Assembly: GCA_963723745.1 (NCBI GenBank)
Contig: CAVRRZ010000004.1
Coordinates: 1-64,000, forward strand
Direction of reading: 5' to 3'
DNA from: CAVRRZ01 sp963723745
Lineage (GTDB): Bacteria; Actinomycetota; Actinomycetes; Mycobacteriales; Geodermatophilaceae
Length of the DNA: 64,000 nucleotides
Shown here: positions 52,812-60,495 of the stretch, piece by piece
How positions within the stretch are numbered: the stretch's first letter is position 1
How the letters are laid out: the number at the start of each line of letters is the position of its first letter
Program-made: the position numbers and the translations under genes
Notes under the pieces: generated by a model
The model's database searches: none
Seen by the model: the letters and a program-made list of their open reading frames with translations, nothing else
Told to the model about the DNA's origin: nothing

Positions 52812-52995
52812 GTGGGCACCTCCGAGTTGGCGACGGTGACCCCGCCGCGCAGTGCGGTGCCGGCGAGCGCGATGGACAGCCGCATCGCGTCGGCGCGGCG
52901 GAACGAGACGGAACCGATCGGCGGCTCGTCGTCGGCGTCGTACCTCGCCGTCGAGTCCCTCGATGCAGGATCGAAACGGGCCGGTTGTCGGTCAT
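52808..52995 (-). CDS. small protein, probably frame-broken
   Basis: An ATG at 52995 overlaps the preceding stop (ATGA) and begins TDNRPVS. The protein-like sequence YDADDEPPIGSVSFRRADAM ... RLSIALAGTALRGGVTVANSEVPT is in another frame, ending at 52808. A one-base error near 52970 would join them into about 62 residues. Otherwise only a 25-residue frame from 52885 remains. Confidence 0.4.
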
Positions 52996-53549
52996 GCGAC
53001 CTTCTCTGTCGAATCAGAGGACGGCTGGTTAGGGCGAGTAGGTAGCCAACTCCCGTAAGCGCCCGCCTGTGACGTTCCGTCGTGCTCGCGTTCGACGCGG
53101 CTGTCGACCGGTGCGGGTTCTTGTTCGCGGTTGTTCTTAGAAGCGCGCGCGCGTATGGGTGCCGGATTGCGACACCCTGGGGGCCATTCCTGGGTGTCGT
53201 TCTGAGGGTGTCGTTTTCCCGATACCTCAACCTCGGGTCGAGGGTGTCGTGATGCGACACCCTGACCGCCAGGAAAGCGGGCGCCGTACTGCATCGTCTG
53301 CGCGTTGACGCCACCGGCGATCCGGTCCAGCAGGCCAGCCTTCACGGCCTCGCCCATGCGGACGGTCACGCGGTGCTCAGTGATGCCGAGCGCGGCGGCC
53401 AGCTCGAGCCGTGGCACCTTGACGTGCCCCAGCTCGGACATGTGCTTCACCGCGATGTGCGCCAGCAGTTCCCGACAGGAGCCGCTGACGAGCCGGGTGC
53501 GGATCACCTCGGCGTACCAGCGATCGCGGATGTCGCGCCGGCGGCTCAC
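52992..53549 (-). CDS. winged-helix DNA-binding protein with disordered tail
   Basis: A 185-residue protein. The N-terminal 80 residues form a helix-turn-helix (RELLAHIAVKHMSELGHVKVPRLELAAALGITEHRVTVRMGEAVKAGLLDRI); the rest is low-complexity and polar (about 100 residues). It is similar in layout to accessory or replication-control proteins of actinobacterial integrative elements. ATG overlaps the preceding stop. Confidence 0.65.
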   Translation of the reverse strand: MSRRRDIRDRWYAEVIRTRLVSGSCRELLAHIAVKHMSELGHVKVPRLELAAALGITEHRVTVRMGEAVKAGLLDRIAGGVNAQTMQYGARFPGGQGVASRHPRPEVEVSGKRHPQNDTQEWPPGCRNPAPIRARASKNNREQEPAPVDSRVEREHDGTSQAGAYGSWLPTRPNQPSSDSTEKVA

Positions 53550-53797
53550 GCGGCCATCTCCTCGACCGTGACCACGCGCTTAGTCCGCGCCTCAATGAAG
53601 GCCACCAGATCGTCTACACGGCTCGCAGAAATCATCAGGGTCTTGCGGGTCGGACACTTCATCCGCGGCAGCCCCAGTGCGTCTACGAGGCCCCAGGCAC
53701 CGGGACCGGAGACGTACGCGGACCGCTTCGTGATCTCGATATGGATGGCCCCGCGGCCACCCGTGACGGGGCCGAACAGGAACAGGTCGTCACTCAC
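53546..53797 (-). CDS. small hypothetical protein of the element
   Basis: An 83-residue protein: SDDLFLFGPVTGGRGAIHIEITKRSAYVSGPGAWGLVDALGLPRMKCPTRKTLMISASRVDDLVAFIEARTKRVV. Alternating strand/helix pattern with a Trp and one Cys. The GTG at 53797 overlaps the preceding gene by 8 nt. No family recognised. Confidence 0.6.
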   Translation of the reverse strand: MSDDLFLFGPVTGGRGAIHIEITKRSAYVSGPGAWGLVDALGLPRMKCPTRKTLMISASRVDDLVAFIEARTKRVVTVEEMAA

Positions 53798-54227
53798 CGG
53801 ACGCCACCTCCGGCTCCCACCGGACGGGTCCGCCGGGATGATCTCCGGGCCGCGGACGTCGAGCCTCTGCGATTCGAGCTCGAGCACTTCTCGGCGTCGA
53901 GGAGATGTCCACATCTGTGGACATTGCTCGGTCCCTGGTGCGCCACTTTTCTGCGGCGACGACGGTGGAGGCCACCTTGACCCGGCTGTCGGCGGGTAGC
54001 TCCGACCATGCACGGCTGCCGTACTCGGGCAGGTCCGTGGTGCCGGCGCCCTCGATCAGCTCGCGCGCCCACCGAATCGGCAGGTACGTCACTGGCCGGG
54101 GCGCAGCAGAACTGTCAGCAGTGGCCGTAGAATGCGAAGCGAGGCTCGGCGTCTTGGCGGCGACTTGACTCTCGGAGGGGCCGGTTTCCCGCGGCGACGG
54201 GGCCGGCCCTTCGTCTGTCCGGTTCAC
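53790..54227 (-). CDS. DUF2742-like phage protein
   Basis: A 145-residue protein: polar N-terminus, then VTYLPIRWARELIEGAGTTDLPEYGSRAWSELPADSRVKVASTVVAAEKWRTRD. This last block, with W..L...D..K.A....AAE.W, is the pattern of DUF2742 proteins found in actinophages and mobile elements. GTG start overlaps the small gene upstream. Function unknown. Confidence 0.68.
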   Translation of the reverse strand: MNRTDEGPAPSPRETGPSESQVAAKTPSLASHSTATADSSAAPRPVTYLPIRWARELIEGAGTTDLPEYGSRAWSELPADSRVKVASTVVAAEKWRTRDRAMSTDVDISSTPRSARARIAEARRPRPGDHPGGPVRWEPEVASGE

Positions 54228-54364
54228 GCGGCTCGACCTCCGTTCACGGAGGTGGGCCGGAGTAGGACCGCCAGGCGGCTACGGGCGTCCGCGGACACGG
54301 GCGGAGCGGTGTCGACCACACGCTTGATGTGCTCGTGGAGCCGCGCCTTTTCGTCACCCCGCAT
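54224..54364 (-). CDS. 46-residue small protein between XRE and DUF2742 genes
   Basis: ATG 54364 to TGA 54224: starts MRGDEKARLHEHIKRVVDTA and ends VNGGRAA. Helical and charged. It overlaps the XRE gene end by 11 nt and the DUF2742 start by 4 nt, which supports it as a real coupled gene. Confidence 0.6.
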   Translation of the reverse strand: MRGDEKARLHEHIKRVVDTAPPVSADARSRLAVLLRPTSVNGGRAA

Positions 54365-54578
54365 ACTCGACGACCTCCTCCGTCAGGAAGTCGTCAACCG
54401 AGTGGTCCAGTACCTCGGCAAGGTGGGCCAGCACGTTGATCGGCGGGTGAATGTCGCCGCGCTCATAGGCATGAACGGTGAACACTGAGCGCCCGACAAG
54501 GTGGGCGACCTGCTCGGGTCGTAAATCGGCCGCTATCCGCGCGTCGCGGAGTCGCTGGCCGTTGAAGCACCGGGCCAC
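54354..54578 (-). CDS. XRE-family transcriptional regulator
   Basis: A 74-residue helix-turn-helix protein: GQRLRDARIAADLRPEQVAHLVGRSVFTVHAYERGDIHPPINVLAHLAEVLDHSVDDFLTEE, the classical Cro/CI-type fold. GTG 54578 has AGGGG 8 nt upstream. It is the first gene of the element's main leftward operon and probably controls it. A strong hairpin (54605-54645) lies in its leader. Confidence 0.85.
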   Translation of the reverse strand: MARCFNGQRLRDARIAADLRPEQVAHLVGRSVFTVHAYERGDIHPPINVLAHLAEVLDHSVDDFLTEEVVEYAG

Positions 54579-54604
54579 CGGGAATCCCCTTGGATACGCG
54601 AACG

Positions 54605-54645
54605 CCGAGCGCACAGCACCTGTCTGTCAGGTGTTGTGTGCTCGG
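54605..54645. terminator. 18-bp hairpin upstream of the XRE gene
   Basis: Arms 54605-54622 and 54628-54645 pair at 16 of 18 positions, with the two others forming G-T wobbles in RNA, and have a 5-nt loop. It may terminate transcription from the integrase side or act as an attenuator or operator in the XRE leader; a short run (TGTTGTGTG) lies in the right arm. Confidence 0.7.
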
Positions 54646-54823
54646 CGGCCCGTGTCGGGGTGCTGGCTCCTGGCCAACTCGCCGTTCGCCCCTACCCACT
54701 GCATTTGCGGCATGTCGCCAACCTCGCCACCTGGGCGAGGCCGCAGCCTCTCGGAGCTAGCTCTCGGTGTTCTGTTGTGGGTACAGCATAAGTGCAGGCG
54801 CAGGACTCATGCAAACAACTGTT

Positions 54824-54843
54824 GTAACGACTCTAGACGTTAC
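54824..54843. promoter_or_regulatory. 20-bp operator-like palindrome, copy 1
   Basis: GTAACGACTCTAGACGTTAC: GTAACG and CGTTAC arms with an 8-nt centre. It is identical to the copy at 55161-55180 at 18 of 20 positions. It overlaps the TAG stop of the zinc-finger gene and lies about 250 bp upstream of the XRE start, so it could regulate the leftward operon. Confidence 0.7.
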
Positions 54844-55159
54844 GTTGAGACTCCCGGTATGCCCGGACGCGACAGTTGGCCTCGCAGTAGATGGCGTCGG
54901 CACGACCCGCTACGGGCCGGCCACAGACGGGGCAGGTGCGCTCTGACCCATCCCGAATGCCCTCGAGCCGATTGCGGAGGTTTCGCGTGGTGGTCTCGAT
55001 GTAACTCAGGCGGTCGATAAAGTAGTCGAGGTTTTTGGGGTCCAGTGCACGCAACTCCTGCTCGGGCAGCCAGACCTCGACGTTGTGTCGGAGCATCCCC
55101 TCCAGGCGAGCGTCCGGGTCCTTCGCAAGACGTCGATGAGGTGGCCGCTTCACTACCAT
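54833..55159 (-). CDS. zinc-finger small protein next to the integrase (candidate directionality factor)
   Basis: A 108-residue protein: VKRPPHRRLAKDPDARLEGML, a helical middle (LPEQELRALDPKNLDYFIDRLSYIETTTRNLRNRLEGIRDG), and a C-terminal zinc finger CPVCGRPVAGRADAIYCEANCRVRAYRE with four Cys. ATG 55159 sits directly after a 20-bp palindrome, so the gene is likely autoregulated. It ends in TAG, unlike the host genes. Its place beside the serine integrase makes a recombination directionality factor or regulator plausible, not shown. Confidence 0.65.
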   Translation of the reverse strand: MVVKRPPHRRLAKDPDARLEGMLRHNVEVWLPEQELRALDPKNLDYFIDRLSYIETTTRNLRNRLEGIRDGSERTCPVCGRPVAGRADAIYCEANCRVRAYRESQRNV

Positions 55160-55160
55160 G

Positions 55161-55180
55161 GTAACGACTATAGCCGTTAC
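55161..55180. promoter_or_regulatory. 20-bp operator-like palindrome, copy 2
   Basis: GTAACGACTATAGCCGTTAC, immediately upstream of the zinc-finger gene ATG (55159) and downstream of the integrase stop. The arms GTAACG/CGTTAC match copy 1 exactly. Placement on top of the start suggests repression of that gene. Confidence 0.75.
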
Positions 55181-55194
55181 AAGGCCTGTTTGTG

Positions 55195-56589
55195 CTACTT
55201 CCAGACGATCTCGACGCTCTCCGGTCGAAACGTGCGAGCACCTCGCCCCGTGGGCAAGATGCGGACCGTCATCAGCGTGTTGATGATCTCGCGCTTCTGC
55301 GGCAGCGAGAGCTGCGCCCATCGCTGCTCGGCATCCGGTCCTGCGGTGTCGGCAACCACAGGTGACATGGCCGCTCGCTGTGCACGCTTCTCCGCTGCGG
55401 CGATCTCCGGGAGCAGCTTCGCCTCGATACGGGACAGCGCGGCCGGAGTGAGATCACCAGCCGCAGCGGAGTCGTAGAACGCATCCAGACGCGCTCGCTT
55501 CTCTCGAGCCTCCGCCAGCGCGACGCCGGTTTCCTCGTCGTCCTCCGCAGCCATGAGCTGCACGAGGTCGGGCTGCTGCAGTCGCCCGACGGTGACCCCC
55601 TCCACCAGCGCGTCGGTGTAGTCCTCCCGCCGCGAGACGTGGAACCCCTCCACGCACAGGTAGGCCAGAAATCCGCGGTTCTTCTGCACCCGCACTCGAC
55701 TGCCACAGACGCCGCACGCTGCGATCCCGGACAACAAGTGCCGGACGGCCGAGTCCCGCTGCGTCCGTCGCTTTGGATCGCCGAGTCGGGCCACGAGACC
55801 ATGGTGGGTGGCCTCGTCGAGGATCGGCGGCCAGGAGGCGTCCCCGATCACCTTGCCCTGGTGCACCCGCTTGCCGATGTACCCCGGATTGATGCACAGG
55901 CGCTTGATCTGCGTCAGGTCCCAGCCGCGTGCCGCCCCGCTCGGCGTCGGGATGTTCCTGCAGTTGAAGTCCTGGGCCACCGAGTAGGGCGTCTCCCCCG
56001 CCAGCACGCGCCGGGCGGCCTCGCGGACGATCGGGGCTGCCTCCTCGTCCGGGACCTGACCGATCAGCTCGCGCGTTATCGGGTCGTACTCGCGCCGGTA
56101 GCCGTACAGCAGGCGCCCGTGCGGGCGGCCCTTCGCCGCGTTCGAGCGCACCGCCCGCAGCACCCGCTTGCGCGTCTGGTCGGACTCCCTCTCGGCGAGC
56201 AGCGCATCGAGCCCGGTTCCGAACCTGTCGTCGGCCTCACTCATGTCGTAGGTGCGCCCGGAGTACGAGAGCAGCACCTTGCGGTGCTCGCAGAGATCCC
56301 GGAGCCGGGCGTAAGCCATCAGGTCACGCTGAGCCCGCGAGGCCTCCCAGGTCACCAGCACGTCGCAGCCGCCGGCCTCCACGAATTGGATCAGCCGCTT
56401 GTACTCCGGCCGCTCCTTGGTCGCGTACCGGGAGGCTGATCGGTCGTTGTCCGAGAAGATGGCGACGACCTCCCACCCGTTCCGGTCACAGACGGCGCGG
56501 CACTCCGCCTCCTGCTCGGAGACAGAGCGGCCCCGCTCGTTGGGGTCCGAGGAGACCCGCGTGTAGATCGCTGCCCGCATGTCGTCCAT
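55195..56589 (-). CDS. large serine recombinase (integrase of the element)
   Basis: About 464 residues. The N-terminal resolvase domain has the catalytic Ser in AAIYTRVSSDPNERGRSVSEQE, and TWEASRAQRDLMAYARLRDLC. It is followed by the recombinase domain (RPHGRLLYGYRREYDP, IPTPSGAARGWDLTQIKRLC), a zinc ribbon (GIAACGVCGSRVRVQ ... LCVEGFHVSR) and a coiled coil (LAEAREKRARLDAFYDS, IEAKLLPEIAAAEKRAQRA). Catalyses one-way attP x attB integration. It reads away from the right junction, 27 nt from the shared core. ATG 56589 or 56580. It ends in TAG. Confidence 0.94.
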   Translation of the reverse strand: MDDMRAAIYTRVSSDPNERGRSVSEQEAECRAVCDRNGWEVVAIFSDNDRSASRYATKERPEYKRLIQFVEAGGCDVLVTWEASRAQRDLMAYARLRDLCEHRKVLLSYSGRTYDMSEADDRFGTGLDALLAERESDQTRKRVLRAVRSNAAKGRPHGRLLYGYRREYDPITRELIGQVPDEEAAPIVREAARRVLAGETPYSVAQDFNCRNIPTPSGAARGWDLTQIKRLCINPGYIGKRVHQGKVIGDASWPPILDEATHHGLVARLGDPKRRTQRDSAVRHLLSGIAACGVCGSRVRVQKNRGFLAYLCVEGFHVSRREDYTDALVEGVTVGRLQQPDLVQLMAAEDDEETGVALAEAREKRARLDAFYDSAAAGDLTPAALSRIEAKLLPEIAAAEKRAQRAAMSPVVADTAGPDAEQRWAQLSLPQKREIINTLMTVRILPTGRGARTFRPESVEIVWK

Positions 56590-56615
56590 ACTACTGTTGA
56601 CAAGCCGCAGTGTCA

Positions 56616-56619
56616 CCGG
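56616..56619. other. attachment site, right end (attR core CCGG)
   Basis: CCGG between element DNA (AGCCGCAGTGTCA) and comEC N-terminal DNA (AGACGGCCGTGAGG). The inferred attP, GTGTCA-CCGG-TCATTGTC, has partly inverted flanks as usual for serine integrases. The inferred attB lies in the comEC codons for VSGAN. Confidence 0.8.
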
Positions 56620-57388
56620 AGACGGCCGTGAGGTGCGCGAGGCCGGCGCGCCGGAACTCCTCCTCGAGCACCGGGTCCGCCGCGCTCGTGTCGCCCACGA
56701 CCAGGCCCGGCAGCAGGCCGGCCGGGCGCTCGTCGAGCACCCTCGCCGCCGACGCGACCAGCGCCGTCCGCACGGTGCCCGCCCAACGCTGCAGCCGTCC
56801 CGGTTGCCCCCGTGCGGTCGGCGGGCCCCGCGCGCTCAGCACCGCGGTGACCGGGTCGCCGGGACGGGGTGTCGCGACGGATACCCGGGCGGTCACCGGC
56901 TGGCCGGGCAGCAGGTCGTCCCATCCCTCTGCGGGGGCGAACAGCAGCACGTCGGCGGCGACCTCCCGCCGCCCCTGCGGCGCGTGGATCACCTGGACGG
57001 TGGCGTCGGCGACCAGCCCCGGACGTGCGCCCGCCGTCAGCCGGTGCGGATCCCCCTCGAGCGCCAGGACGACCTCGACGGTGCGGCCGACGACGTCCGC
57101 CGACCGCAACGGGGAGGCCTCCCGTTGCCACGACCGGACCGCCGACGTACCCGAGGTGACCGCGAGCGCCGCGAGGACCGCGAGGAGGATGGCCGCGGTT
57201 CCGCTCATCCGACCACGCCGGTCCAGCGCCACCCCGGCGAGGGCGGACAGCCCCGCAACGACCGCCAGGACGCCCGCGGCGGCCCACGGCGCAGCAAGGC
57301 TGACCGCCCACACCGTGGCGGCCACGGGCACCAGGCGCAGGTCCAGCCAGGTCCACCGGTTCGATGGCCGCTGCGTCGAAGCGGTCAC
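56616..57388 (-). pseudogene. comEC: comEC, N-terminal part (separated by the integrated element)
   Basis: 257 residues: cytoplasmic/first membrane segments (LRLVPVAATVWAVSLAAPWAAAGVLAVVAGLSALAGVAL, AAILLAVLAALAVTSG), the OB-fold domain (VVEVVLALEGDPHRLTAGA, PGQPVTARVSVATP) and the start of the competence domain (GLLPGLVVGDTSAADPVLEEEFRRAGLAHLTAVSG). Element DNA then adds DTAACQQ and a stop (56591). Joined to 45969, the protein would be about 800 residues, normal for ComEC. GTG start overlaps the comEA stop. Confidence 0.92.
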
Positions 57389-58230
57389 ACGGTCACCAGA
57401 TCGACGAGCCCACCGAGGATGGCGGGGCCGATGCCCGGCACGTCGGCGAGCTGGTCGACGTCCCGGAACGCGCCCTGGCGCTCCCGGTGGTCCACGATCC
57501 GCTGGGCGAGCACCGGTCCGATGCCGGGCAGTTGGTCCAGCTCCGGTGCACCGGCGGTGTTCACGTTCACCGGTCCCGCGGCGGTGGTCGCCTCGCTCCC
57601 GTCCGGTGCCGGCGGACCGGCGGCGCCCGGAACCCCCACCGCGATCTGCTGCCCGTCGCTGACCGGCGCCGCGAGGTTCACCGACGCCGGATCCGCCTCC
57701 GGCAGCAGGCCCCCAGCGGCGTCCACGGCATCCGCTACGCGGGCGCCGCTCGGCAGCGTGACGAGCCCGGGGCGGGCCACCTGACCGACCACGGCGACGA
57801 CGACGGTCGACGCCGTCTGCGCGACCTCACCGACCGAGGGCGTCGGCGACGAGGCCGGCGGGGACGGGGGCTGCGTCGACTCGGCGGGTTCGGGAGCCGG
57901 CTCGACGACGGGGCGGTCGAGCCAGGTCCACCCGACGAGGAGGACGACCGCGGCCACGCCGGCCAGCAGCAGCGCCCGCGCCCCCGCACGGCCCGGATCG
58001 ACGCGCACCGTCGGACCGACGGCACGGTGCCGGCCGATCCCGCCGGGCAGAGCGGCCGGGTCCCCGGGGCGGGCGGCCCGCTCGAAGTCGCCGGCGTCGT
58101 CGTCCACCGGCGCCGACCCGGGCGCCTCGTCGTCCGGCAGCCAGCCGCGTGCGGCGTCGGCGGCCAGCAGGGCCCGCAGCCGCGCACGGATGACGTCGGC
58201 GTCGTCAGGACGGCGGGGAGGAAGGCGCAC
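57385..58230 (-). CDS. comEA: ComEA, DNA-binding competence protein
   Basis: A 281-residue protein. An N-terminal cytoplasmic region precedes one transmembrane helix (RALLLAGVAAVVLLVGWTWL, about 85-105) and a Pro/Ser-rich linker. An SLBB domain follows (VVVAVVGQVARPGLVTLPSGARVADAVDAAGGLLPEADP), then a C-terminal double helix-hairpin-helix (VNVNTAGAPELDQLPGIGPVLAQRIVDHRERQGAFRDVDQLADVPGIGPAILGGL). It binds incoming double-stranded DNA for ComEC. comEA-comEC-holA would be one transcript without the element. Confidence 0.93.
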   Translation of the reverse strand: MRLPPRRPDDADVIRARLRALLAADAARGWLPDDEAPGSAPVDDDAGDFERAARPGDPAALPGGIGRHRAVGPTVRVDPGRAGARALLLAGVAAVVLLVGWTWLDRPVVEPAPEPAESTQPPSPPASSPTPSVGEVAQTASTVVVAVVGQVARPGLVTLPSGARVADAVDAAGGLLPEADPASVNLAAPVSDGQQIAVGVPGAAGPPAPDGSEATTAAGPVNVNTAGAPELDQLPGIGPVLAQRIVDHRERQGAFRDVDQLADVPGIGPAILGGLVDLVTV

Positions 58231-58367
58231 GGCGCGACGCTAGGAACGGCGCGGCCGCCACGGGGCGTCGGTGGGCGATCTGTGGATCCGGCGCCGCCCT
58301 GTGGACGACGACCGCGTTCGGTGTCAGCGCCGTCGGTCACTCTGCGCTCGTGCCGACGAAACCGGGT

Positions 58368-59294
58368 TCAGTCCTCCGCCGTGCCGGCGTCCGCGCCGCA
58401 CTCTGCCGCCCCGGCCGCCGTCGAGGCCCCGGTGGGTCCCTGCGCCTCGGGGGTGGGACAGACGACGACGCCGACCGAGCCGGGGCCGACGTGTGCCCCG
58501 ATGGCCGCGCCCAGCTCGCTGACGTGCACCTCGGTCACCACCGGGATGCGTTCCCGGAGCGCGGTCGCCAGGCGGTCCGCCCGTTCCGGCGCCGCGAGGT
58601 GGTGGACCGCCAGCGCCACGGGACGCTCGCCGGCCGCCTCGGCCGCCCGCTGCACCAGGCGGCTCAGGGCCCGCGCGGAGGTGCGCACCTTCTCCAGCGG
58701 CACGACCGTGCCGTCCACCACGTGCAGCACCGGCTTCACCGCCAGGGCGGAGCCGAGCAGCGCGGCGGCCGGGCCGATCCGCCCGCCCCGGCGCAGGTGC
58801 TCGAGCGTCTCCACGACGAAGAAGGTCCTGGTCTCGGCGGCCGTGCGCCGGGCCACCTCGGCCACCGCCTCGAGCGGCTGCCCGGTTGCCGCCACCCGGG
58901 CTGCGGCCAGCACGGCGAAGCCGGAGCCCATCGCCGCCGACCGCGTGTCGACGACCTGGACGAGGTGTTCCCCCACCTGGGTCGCGGCCAGGCGCGCCGC
59001 ATCCGACGTGCCGGACAACTCGGCAGACAGGTGCACCGAGACCAGCCGATCGGCACCCGCGTCCAGGCAGCGCCGGTAGGCGGCGACGAAGTCGCCGGGT
59101 GTCGGCCTCGACGTCGAGACGTGCTGTCCGCGTACGGCGAGGGTCATGGCGACGTCCCGCGGCGAGACGTCGATCCCCTCCGCACCGGAGCGTCCGGCGA
59201 GGATCACGTACAGCGGGACGACCTCGATGCCGTACCGCTCCACGACCCCGGGAGGCAGATAGGCCGTCGAATCGGTGACGACGGCGACTGGCAC
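58368..59294 (-). CDS. DegV-family fatty-acid-binding protein
   Basis: A 308-residue DegV protein: MPVAVVTDSTAYLPPGVVERYGIEVVPLYV, VSTSRPTPGDFVAAYRRCL, VSVHLSAELSGTSDAARLAA, VVDTRSAAMGSGFAVLAA, VVETLEHLRRGGRIGPAAALLGSALAVKPVLHV. DegV/FakB proteins hold a fatty acid for phosphorylation by FakA. GTG start at 59294. Confidence 0.93.
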   Translation of the reverse strand: MPVAVVTDSTAYLPPGVVERYGIEVVPLYVILAGRSGAEGIDVSPRDVAMTLAVRGQHVSTSRPTPGDFVAAYRRCLDAGADRLVSVHLSAELSGTSDAARLAATQVGEHLVQVVDTRSAAMGSGFAVLAAARVAATGQPLEAVAEVARRTAAETRTFFVVETLEHLRRGGRIGPAAALLGSALAVKPVLHVVDGTVVPLEKVRTSARALSRLVQRAAEAAGERPVALAVHHLAAPERADRLATALRERIPVVTEVHVSELGAAIGAHVGPGSVGVVVCPTPEAQGPTGASTAAGAAECGADAGTAED

Positions 59295-59374
59295 CCCGCG
59301 AGGCTAGCCCGCGGCCTCGACGACAGCGATCATCGGCGGCCGTCCGGGCACAGGTCTGCCCGCCGGTACGGGGT

Positions 59375-60103
59375 TCAGCCGGCGGCCTCGGCGTCGTCCG
59401 CACGCGCCGGCGGCGCCTGCTCGGGCGTGCCGGCCCCGTCGCGGGTCGGCGAGTGCAGCGACTCGAGCCCGGTCGCAGCGCTGGAGACGTTGTGCCGCAT
59501 CAGCCGCCAACGCGAACCCTGGACGACGAGCTCGCTCCACGCGCAGTTGCTCAGGGGACCGATGAGCCGGCGGTGCTCGGGGCCGAGCGCGAGCAGCGAC
59601 TCGATCAGGCGGGCGGCGGTCGCCGCATGGGTGACCACCACGGCGGTCCTCGCCGGAGGCAACTCGACCAGGGCCGCCACCGCCCGCGCAGCGACGTCGG
59701 CCGGCTCCTCACCGCCCCGGCCACGGACCGGCCGCCCGGCCTGCCAGTCGCCGTACTGCTCCGGGTGTCGCTGGGCCACCTCGTCGCGCGTCAGGCCCTC
59801 CCAGGACCCGAGCCCGGCCTCGCGCAGCCGACCGTCGACCAGCGGCTGCAGGCCCAGGAGATCGGTCAGCACGGTCGCCGTGTCCAGGGCGCGGCTCAGA
59901 TCGCTGGTCACCACGACGGTGTCCCGGGCGTCCAGGCCACCGGCCAGCTGCCGGGCTGCGCGGGCTGCCTCCAGCCGGCCGGCCTCGACCAGGGGCGGAT
60001 CCTGCTGCCCCTGGAAGCGGCCGCTGACGTTCCACTCCGTGCGGCCGTGCCGCCAGACGAGGATCCGGGAGACACGAAGCTCGGGCGGGTGCCCGCCGCT
60101 CAC
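59375..60103 (-). CDS. histidine phosphatase (phosphoglycerate mutase-like)
   Basis: A 242-residue protein with the RHG motif in RILVWRHGRTEWNVSGRFQGQQDPPL, the second catalytic region SDLSRALDTATVL, LREAGLGSWEGLTRDEV, and the second His in VVVTHAATAARLIESLL. In mycobacteria the gene next to rsfS encodes glucosyl-3-phosphoglycerate phosphatase (GpgP); the same role is possible here. Its ATG overlaps the rsfS stop. Confidence 0.88.
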   Translation of the reverse strand: MSGGHPPELRVSRILVWRHGRTEWNVSGRFQGQQDPPLVEAGRLEAARAARQLAGGLDARDTVVVTSDLSRALDTATVLTDLLGLQPLVDGRLREAGLGSWEGLTRDEVAQRHPEQYGDWQAGRPVRGRGGEEPADVAARAVAALVELPPARTAVVVTHAATAARLIESLLALGPEHRRLIGPLSNCAWSELVVQGSRWRLMRHNVSSAATGLESLHSPTRDGAGTPEQAPPARADDAEAAG

Positions 60104-60495
60104 GAGCCGGACGTCCCCGCCGGGTCCGGCGATGCCGGCCGGTCCTCGAACGGGATGGTCGGGCAGTCCTTCCAGAGCCGCTCGAGCGCGTAGTACGCCC
60201 GCTCTTCGGCATGCTGGACGTGCACGACGACGTCGACGAAGTCCAGCAGCACCCAGCGGGCCTCGGCCACGCCCTCACGGCGTACCGGCTTGACCCCGTG
60301 CTGCCGGAGTCGCTCCTCGACCTCGTCGACGATCGCCTGCACCTGCCGCTCGTTGGGTGCCGACGCCAGTACGAAGGCGTCGGTGATGGCCAGCCGGTCG
60401 CTCACGTCGACGATCGACACGTCGGTGGCCAGTTTGTCCGAAGCCGCCTGCGCGGCGAGCAGGGCGGTCTCGCGGGCCTCGACCGAGGCAGTCAT
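60100..60495 (-). CDS. rsfS: ribosomal silencing factor RsfS
   Basis: A 131-residue Iojap/RsfS protein: LAAQAASDKLATDVSIVDVSDRLAITDAFVLASAPNERQVQAIVDEVEERL, RWVLLDFVDVVVHVQHAEERAYYALERLWKDCP. It binds L14 and blocks subunit joining in starvation. The start overlaps the nadD stop by 4 nt, the standard nadD-rsfS pairing. Confidence 0.95.
   Translation of the reverse strand: MTASVEARETALLAAQAASDKLATDVSIVDVSDRLAITDAFVLASAPNERQVQAIVDEVEERLRQHGVKPVRREGVAEARWVLLDFVDVVVHVQHAEERAYYALERLWKDCPTIPFEDRPASPDPAGTSGS

Larger units (their letters stand above)
45972..56619. mobile_element. 10.65-kb integrated element in comEC (serine-integrase ICE/phage-satellite-like)
   Basis: The boundaries are set by the break in comEC and the shared CCGG. 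The right end carries a large serine integrase reading away from the junction, the left end a tyrosine recombinase. Between them are mostly minus-strand small genes with 1-8 nt overlaps (XRE, DUF2742, wHTH, zinc ribbon, coiled coil, Cys-rich repeat, Nudix, WhiB, HEPN pair). No large terminase, portal, capsid, tail or conjugation ATPase is visible. It is therefore a phage satellite or a defective or mobilisable element. It contains the only two TAG stops seen. Confidence 0.88.

Noticed and set aside
54833..55197. TAG at the ends of the integrase and zinc-finger genes read as selenocysteine
   Set aside because: Read-through of the integrase adds only five more residues before TAA. Neither site has a CxxU-like context or a visible SECIS hairpin. 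The proteins look complete at the TAG.
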